This document shows, in pieces, positions 56,959-64,000 of a DNA stretch of 64,000 nucleotides; the stretch's first letter is position 1, and each line of letters begins with the position of its first letter. The notes beneath the pieces were generated by a model. The model was not told the DNA's origin. It ran no database searches and saw only the letters and a program-made list of their open reading frames with translations. Source of the DNA: an uncultured Ruegeria sp. (GTDB lineage: Bacteria > Pseudomonadota > Alphaproteobacteria > Rhodobacterales > Rhodobacteraceae); assembly GCF_947504215.1 (NCBI RefSeq), contig NZ_CANNGO010000001.1, forward strand, positions 930,001 to 994,000, given 5' to 3'. The translations under genes were made by a program, and so were the position numbers.

Positions 56959-57309
56959 CTAAGAAATGTCCCAGTCATCTTCATTTGCCACTTCGCCAAT
57001 TGCAGTCCAGGCGACTCGAATGCGGGCGATGCGCGTGTCTGACCAGGTTCGGAATACAGCATAGAATCCTTCTGCCGTAACCTCCTCGGCCTGTACTTCG
57101 GCGCGCAAGGCAGAGGACGTGTCCACGTCCCACAGTGACACACCAATCTGGACGACCGGAACTGACCGGAAAGGCTGGCTGAACGCAATTTCAGTCCTAC
57201 GTTCACGCGGGCCATCGCCTGTCCACATCTGTCCGCCATCGGCGAATTCCGAAAATAGAACTTCTTCGCCCTGATCAATGCCAATGGGATGGGATTTAAA
57301 CGTTTTCAT
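56959..57309 (-). CDS. H-type lectin domain protein
   Basis: A 116-residue protein with an H-type lectin (discoidin-II/HPA-like) domain at about 38-110. The pattern is RTEIAFSQPFRSVPVVQIGVSLWDVD (in pieces), then ALRAEVQAEEVTAEGFYAVF and IRVAWTAIG. Eukaryotic members bind GalNAc. It has no signal peptide. It lies between a LysR gene and the ATP synthase operon, on the same strand as atpC but after its terminator. Ligand unknown. Confidence 0.78.
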   Translation of the reverse strand: MKTFKSHPIGIDQGEEVLFSEFADGGQMWTGDGPRERRTEIAFSQPFRSVPVVQIGVSLWDVDTSSALRAEVQAEEVTAEGFYAVFRTWSDTRIARIRVAWTAIGEVANEDDWDIS

Positions 57310-57369
57310 TCTTGCATCATTTTCATTCAATTCTTGCAGCCTACCCCGACCTTATGGCGAACGCACGAC

Positions 57370-57398
57370 AAAAAACGGCCCCGCAAACGCAGGGCCGT
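57370..57398 (-). terminator. Rho-independent terminator of the ATP synthase operon
   Basis: On the minus strand ACGGCCC.GC and GC.GGGCCGT (57375-57384 with 57389-57398, one mismatch) pair around GTTT and run into T-rich sequence. It lies 29 bases past the atpC stop. Confidence 0.85.
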
Positions 57399-57426
57399 CT
57401 AAAGAAAACATAGTGCACAGAGACGC

Positions 57427-57837
57427 TTACAGGCTCATATGCGTTCCAAGAGCTTCCATATCAGCCAGCAGCTTGGCCGCATCGTCGACAACAGACTGAT
57501 CCTGCCCCTCTTTAGCAGCATCATGCGAGGTGCGGGCCTCGGCGATCAGATCGTCCAGACGCGACCGGGTCACTTCGGCCACAGGAATGGCCTTTTCAGC
57601 CAGAACCGACAGGCTGTCGCCGTTGATCTGAGCAAACCCGCCGGTGACCAGATATTCGCTGGACCCTTCGGGTGCCTCGACCTTCAACAGACCTGGGCGT
57701 AGCGTGGTAATCGTCGGGGCATGATCGGGCATTGCCGTCATATCCCCGTCGGCGCCGGGAAGCTGGACCGCGCTGACCTCAAGCGAAGCAAGGCTTCGCT
57801 CGGGGCTGACGAGGTCGAATTGCATCGTGTTTGCCAT
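57427..57837 (-). CDS. atpC: ATP synthase F1 subunit epsilon
   Basis: A 136-residue epsilon subunit. The N-terminal beta-sandwich holds [17 protein letters not shown] (4-20), [24 protein letters not shown] (pieces), [22 protein letters not shown]; the C-terminal helical hairpin is short and Ala/Asp-rich. It connects rotor gamma to the c-ring and regulates activity. Last gene of the operon. Confidence 0.95.
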   Translation of the reverse strand: MANTMQFDLVSPERSLASLEVSAVQLPGADGDMTAMPDHAPTITTLRPGLLKVEAPEGSSEYLVTGGFAQINGDSLSVLAEKAIPVAEVTRSRLDDLIAEARTSHDAAKEGQDQSVVDDAAKLLADMEALGTHMSL

Positions 57838-57849
57838 CAGGTGTGCTCC

Positions 57850-60170
<2,321 letters not shown>

Positions 60171-60185
60171 ATGCCCGCCTCTCCC

Positions 60186-61724
60186 TTAAGCGAAGGTTGC
60201 GGCGTATTCGTCAATCGCAGCCTTGATCTTGTCAGAAGCATCGCCCTTGATCTTGGGATCTTCGTCGGTGATCCACTGGAGCAAGTCGGCGTGCTTGCCG
60301 CGCAGATGCGCCAGCAGGCCAGCTTCGTAACGGCCAACATCGGACACGTCGATCTTGTCGAGGTAACCGTTGGTACCGGCGAAGATGACACAGACGATTT
60401 CAGCGTTGGTCAGCGGCGAGTACTGCGGCTGCTTCATCAGCTCGGTCAGACGCGCACCACGGTTCAGCAGCTGCTGGGTCGCGGCGTCAAGGTCGGAACC
60501 AAACTGCGCAAACGCAGCCATTTCGCGGTACTGAGCCAGTTCCAGCTTAACTGGACCGGCAACCGACTTCATCGAGTTGGTCTGAGCCGAAGAGCCCACA
60601 CGCGAAACCGACAGACCGGTGTTCACAGCAGGGCGGATGCCCTGATAGAACAGTTCGGTTTCCAGGAAGATCTGGCCGTCGGTAATCGAAATCACGTTGG
60701 TCGGAATAAACGCCGAAACGTCACCACCTTGCGTTTCGATAACCGGCAGCGCGGTCAGCGAACCAGCACCGAAGTCTTCGTTCAGCTTCGCCGAACGCTC
60801 CAGCAGGCGGGAGTGGAGATAGAAAACGTCGCCAGGATAGGCTTCACGTCCGGGCGGACGGCGCAGCAGCAGCGACATCTGACGATAAGATACAGCCTGT
60901 TTGGACAGGTCATCATAGATGATCAGCGCGTGGCGGCCATTGTCACGGAAGAATTCTGCCATCGCGGTCGCTGCGTAGGGTGCAAGGAACTGCATCGGCG
61001 CCGGATCGGACGCGGTCGCGGCCACAACAATCGAGTAATCAATCGCACCGGATTCTTCCAGTTTCTTTACCAACTGAGCAACAGTCGAACGCTTTTGCCC
61101 AACAGCAACGTAAACACAGTACAGCTTCTTCGACTCGTCGTCGCCAGCCGCTTCGTTGTAGACCTTCTGGTTCAGGATCGCGTCCAGAGCAACAGCGGTT
61201 TTGCCGGTCTGGCGGTCACCAATGATCAGTTCTCGCTGGCCACGGCCAATCGGGATCATCGCGTCAACCGATTTCAGGCCGGTTGCCATCGGCTCGTGTA
61301 CCGATTTGCGCGGGATGATGCCCGGCGCTTTGACGTCTGCGACGCCACGCTCGGTGGATTCGATGGGGCCTTTGCCGTCCAGCGGGTTACCCAGACCGTC
61401 AACGACCCGACCCAACAGACCGTTGCCGATTGGCACGTCCACGATCGAGTTGGTGCGCTTAACAGTGTCACCTTCTTTGATGTCACGGTCAGAACCAAAA
61501 ATAACGACACCAACGTTGTCGCTTTCCAGGTTCAGGGCCATCCCCATGATGCCACCCGGGAACTCGACCATTTCACCGGCCTGAACGTTATCGAGGCCAT
61601 ATACACGGGCAATCCCGTCACCGACGCTCAGCACGCGACCAATTTCGGCCACTTCGGCTTCCTGACCAAAGCTTTTGATCTGGTCCTTTAGGATTGCAGA
61701 AATCTCTGCAGCTTGGATTCCCAT
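60186..61724 (-). CDS. atpA: ATP synthase F1 subunit alpha
   Basis: A 512-residue non-catalytic nucleotide-binding subunit. P-loop [11 protein letters not shown] (about 169-179), [54 protein letters not shown] (in pieces) and the C-terminal [12 protein letters not shown] are visible. Its start codon follows the atpH stop without a gap; GAGG within the end of atpH is its ribosome site. Confidence 0.98.
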   Translation of the reverse strand: MGIQAAEISAILKDQIKSFGQEAEVAEIGRVLSVGDGIARVYGLDNVQAGEMVEFPGGIMGMALNLESDNVGVVIFGSDRDIKEGDTVKRTNSIVDVPIGNGLLGRVVDGLGNPLDGKGPIESTERGVADVKAPGIIPRKSVHEPMATGLKSVDAMIPIGRGQRELIIGDRQTGKTAVALDAILNQKVYNEAAGDDESKKLYCVYVAVGQKRSTVAQLVKKLEESGAIDYSIVVAATASDPAPMQFLAPYAATAMAEFFRDNGRHALIIYDDLSKQAVSYRQMSLLLRRPPGREAYPGDVFYLHSRLLERSAKLNEDFGAGSLTALPVIETQGGDVSAFIPTNVISITDGQIFLETELFYQGIRPAVNTGLSVSRVGSSAQTNSMKSVAGPVKLELAQYREMAAFAQFGSDLDAATQQLLNRGARLTELMKQPQYSPLTNAEIVCVIFAGTNGYLDKIDVSDVGRYEAGLLAHLRGKHADLLQWITDEDPKIKGDASDKIKAAIDEYAATFA

Positions 61725-62285
61725 TTATCCGACCTCTTTCATTGCATTCTGTAGGGAGTTGAGCTTCGACCGGATCGAGCTATCGATCATCTTCGAGCCC
61801 ACTTTAACGACAAGACCGCCGATGAGGCTTTCATCAACGGTCGCATTGATTGTTACGTTTTTGCCAACACGCTCGGACAGCGTCTTGGAAAGTTTTTCCA
61901 TTTGCGTCTTGGTAAGCGCCTTGGCCGAGGCAACATCGGCAGTCACTTCGCCGCGTTCGTCTGCCAGCATGTCGCGCAGGACGTTCACCAGTTGCGGTAC
62001 AACGAACAGACGGCGTTTCTGCGCCATCAGGCCCAGCGTATTGCGCAGGATGGCATGCAGCCCCATCTTGTCGGCAATCGCGGTAATGGCTGATTCCTGT
62101 TCTGCGCGAGACACCAGCGGCGACGCAATCAGGTCGCGCAAGTCGGCACTGTCGCCCAAAGCTGCTGCCAGATCATTGATGCCGGTTTCCAGACCTGCGA
62201 GGTCTTTATTCTCTTTGGCGATCTCGAAGATCGCGGTGGCATAGCGCATGGCAATGCCTGTGGAAATCGAAGCTGGTTCGGACAC
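61725..62285 (-). CDS. atpH: ATP synthase F1 subunit delta
   Basis: A 186-residue peripheral-stalk subunit (SEPASISTGIAMRYATAIF at the N-terminus; TAIADKMGLHAILRNTLGLMAQ in the middle; C-terminal VDESLIGGLVVKVGSKMIDSSIRSKLNSLQ in pieces). A GTG at 62285 is the likely start, because GGAAGG lies six bases before it; an earlier GTG at 62291 sits on top of that ribosome site. First gene of the operon. The Fo genes are not here. Confidence 0.93.
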   Translation of the reverse strand: MSEPASISTGIAMRYATAIFEIAKENKDLAGLETGINDLAAALGDSADLRDLIASPLVSRAEQESAITAIADKMGLHAILRNTLGLMAQKRRLFVVPQLVNVLRDMLADERGEVTADVASAKALTKTQMEKLSKTLSERVGKNVTINATVDESLIGGLVVKVGSKMIDSSIRSKLNSLQNAMKEVG

Positions 62286-62598
62286 GTCCACCCTTCCGAT
62301 ATTTTGGGCCCCGAATTCGCGTTGCGGCAGCTACCCCGGGGGCGTGAAGAAACCCCGTCCAAAAGGCCGGGGATCAAAATCAACGGGGATGTAGCAGAGC
62401 CGAACCAAGCTAGCAATATATTATAACCATCACAGTGTTATCCACAAAACGTTTTAATTCATACACTTAAGGCAAGTGCGACCCTTTGGTTCAGGCACAC
62501 CAGTTGAAAAATGTTACGAAATTGCAGGTTTTTGCGATTCCTGTGACTTTTTTCCCTCATGATTTTGCCTTCAACGGATCTTATGAAGGCTCGGTTCA
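62286..62598. other. Intergenic region upstream of the ATP synthase operon
   Basis: A 313-base spacer between atpH and the end of the methyltransferase gene, both leftward. The part around 62405-62470 is AT-rich and contains TTATCCACA (62438-62446), a perfect match to the DnaA-box consensus. It should contain the atp promoter. No gene seen. Confidence 0.55.
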
Positions 62599-63333
62599 TC
62601 AGGCAGGCTTCAGCAATCCATCGAGTGCTTCTATCGGTCGTTTTTCGGAGTCTTTGGTCACGTTGCCACCCGGCGGTCGTATGTGTTTGGTCGCTTCCAC
62701 GATCAGGACGCCACCTGCCATGACCGTCGGTAACCGCTGTCCGGTTTTTTCGATCAGGCTGCCAGATTTCAACCAGTAACGCTTGAAAGATGGCGGCATG
62801 TACAAGGCGGAACAATGAGACCCCGGCAGGAAGTGATGGGCCTTTAACTGGTTTTCCAGTTGTGAGGCCGAATAGGGTCGCCCATAGCCGAACGGGGTTC
62901 GGTCCGATCGTGACCATAACCCGGCCCGGTTCGGCACAATAAACAGCGCCCGCCCGCCTGGACCCAGAACGCGCCAGCATTCTTCTAACAGCTGAGTAGG
63001 TCGTTCTGAGGTTTCCAGCCCGTGCATCACCACCAACTTGTCCACATGACCGGTCTCGATGGGCCAGAGCGTTTCTTCCGTCAGAACCGAAACATTCGGC
63101 ATCCCGGCTGGCCACGGCATAACACCTTGCGGGCCGGGCATGAGGCCGATCACACGCCGCGCCTCCTTCAGGTAGGGGCGCAGTAGCGGCACCGCAAACC
63201 CAAAACCAGCAACAGTCTGACCTTTTGCCTCGGGCCACAGATCTGTCAGGCGGCCACGTATTGCCGCCTGCGCAGCACGCCCTAACGTGCTGCGGTAATA
63301 GAAATTCCTCAGATCCTGCACATCAAGATGCAT
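62599..63333 (-). CDS. Class I SAM-dependent methyltransferase
   Basis: A 244-residue protein. The N-terminus ([22 protein letters not shown], pieces) is typical of a roseobacter methyltransferase family; the SAM-binding part reads [15 protein letters not shown] (about 41-55; the glycine motif is degenerate), [40 protein letters not shown] in pieces. The fold is a Methyltransf_11-like Rossmann; substrate unknown. ATG at 63333 is preferred to one 34 codons upstream. It diverges from gloB. Confidence 0.82.
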   Translation of the reverse strand: MHLDVQDLRNFYYRSTLGRAAQAAIRGRLTDLWPEAKGQTVAGFGFAVPLLRPYLKEARRVIGLMPGPQGVMPWPAGMPNVSVLTEETLWPIETGHVDKLVVMHGLETSERPTQLLEECWRVLGPGGRALFIVPNRAGLWSRSDRTPFGYGRPYSASQLENQLKAHHFLPGSHCSALYMPPSFKRYWLKSGSLIEKTGQRLPTVMAGGVLIVEATKHIRPPGGNVTKDSEKRPIEALDGLLKPA

Positions 63334-63394
63334 TGCGGACACCCGGTCAATCGGCTTAGCTGAGTGCAGTCTAGCAACGAAAGGGCAAAAGGCC

Positions 63395-64000
63395 ATGCCT
63401 CTTGAGATCGTCACCATCCCGTGCCTCAGCGACAATTACGCTTTTCTCGCCCACGACCGTGTCAGTGGCGACACAGCGCTTGTCGACGCGCCGCAGGCAG
63501 AACCGATTCTTACCGCGCTGAATGAGCGGAACTGGCAGTTGAGCCACATTCTTCTGACCCATCACCACTGGGATCACGTTGATGGCCTTGCTGCTATTCT
63601 TGAAGCCCATCCGGCAGAAGTGGTAGGCGCTGCGGCAGATGCCCACCGCCTGCCGCCCCTGAACTTGCAGGTTGCTGAAGGGGATAGATTTGAAATCGGC
63701 GGCGAACCGGTCGAGGTTCTGGATGTCTCAGGCCACACTGTAGGCCATGTGGCCTTTTACCTACCTAACAGCAAAGTCGTGTTTACAGCCGACAGCCTGA
63801 TGGCCCTTGGATGCGGGCGTCTTTTTGAAGGCACTGCCCCTCAAATGTGGTCTTCTCTAAGCAAACTAGCCGCCCTGCCCGACGACACGCTGGTATGTTC
63901 GGGGCATGAATACACCCAATCCAATGCCAGATTCGCCCTGACAATCGATCCGGACAATTTGGCTTTGCAGGACCGCGTAGTTGAAATTGATCGTGCGCGT
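63395..64000 (+). CDS. gloB: Hydroxyacylglutathione hydrolase (glyoxalase II), truncated at the window end
   Basis: The first 202 residues of a glyoxalase II, cut off by the window edge. The binuclear metal motif is [10 protein letters not shown] (about 55-64; the canonical THxHxDH has His-Trp inserted as HHHWDH), then [30 protein letters not shown] (pieces) and [15 protein letters not shown]. It hydrolyses S-lactoylglutathione to lactate. Start ATG at 63395 follows AAAGGCC; it is divergent to the methyltransferase gene. Confidence 0.93.
   Translation, partial: MPLEIVTIPCLSDNYAFLAHDRVSGDTALVDAPQAEPILTALNERNWQLSHILLTHHHWDHVDGLAAILEAHPAEVVGAAADAHRLPPLNLQVAEGDRFEIGGEPVEVLDVSGHTVGHVAFYLPNSKVVFTADSLMALGCGRLFEGTAPQMWSSLSKLAALPDDTLVCSGHEYTQSNARFALTIDPDNLALQDRVVEIDRAR

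Noticed and set aside
62459-63238. A 259-codon minus-strand frame
   Set aside because: Overlaps the methyltransferase gene in another frame; composition Arg/Gly/Trp-rich without motifs.

Overview
The window is a stretch of ordinary, gene-dense chromosome (roughly 90% coding, moderately GC-rich) from an alphaproteobacterium, most likely a marine Rhodobacteraceae/Roseobacter-group species. The evidence is the mix of families: an atpH-A-G-D-C operon, a bifunctional Sat/CysC, the small DUF1150, DUF1467, DUF2161 and DUF465 proteins, UbiK, methylmalonyl-CoA epimerase, a TIGR01459 HAD protein, a PhnM-type hydrolase, and a probable L-cysteate/D-cysteine lyase beside a LysR regulator at the left edge. 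I found no rRNA or tRNA genes, insertion sequences, CRISPR arrays, integrases or prophage structural genes.

Layout. 0-4.5 kb: truncated PLP lyase with a divergent LysR regulator, nitroreductase plus EI24 membrane protein, DUF1467 plus methylmalonyl-CoA epimerase, and a response regulator followed by a 39-residue membrane protein. 4.6-12 kb: aspS, pabB-pabC (overlapping) and carB. 12-16.6 kb: a marR-adaptor-RND permease efflux operon. 16.7-24.5 kb: a FabH-like synthase, a GT-C-like membrane protein, a phage-CII-like HTH protein, thymidine kinase, a proC/tRNA-binding/2-hydroxyacid dehydrogenase operon, YbjN and UbiK. 24.6-29.4 kb: lgt-midA-pgeF with overlapping stop/start codons, two tiny genes, a Hint-domain protein and an Lrp regulator. 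29.6-36 kb: trxB, a cyclase fused to a ferredoxin domain and a heme-type membrane anchor, Sat/CysC behind a possibly structured leader, and an animal-type heme peroxidase.

36-47 kb: a decayed intergenic stretch, PhzF, Hsp20-DUF1150, YdcH, purE-purK, a DMT transporter/lipase/PhnM operon, groES-groEL under a CIRCE operator with a recognisable promoter, DUF2161 and TraB/GumN. 47-56.8 kb: Mn-dependent pyrophosphatase, a small lipoprotein, HAD hydrolase, MaoC, ribF-ycgN-ltaE, an alpha/beta hydrolase that overlaps ltaE on the opposite strand, an HCCA isomerase, prs, and a divergent SnoaL-like/LysR pair sharing a large inverted repeat. 57-64 kb: H-type lectin protein, the F1 ATP synthase operon, a methyltransferase and a truncated glyoxalase II.

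Most of the window is housekeeping: translation, folate, pyrimidine, purine, flavin and PRPP synthesis, energy, envelope lipidation and chaperones. The parts most worth a second look are the redox-type cyclase, the possible structured leader of the sulfate-activation gene, the CIRCE variant with matching changes in both arms, the atypical PhnM in a non-phosphonate operon, the CII-like HTH gene, and several candidate operators. I did not find convincing evidence of a wholly new multi-gene system.
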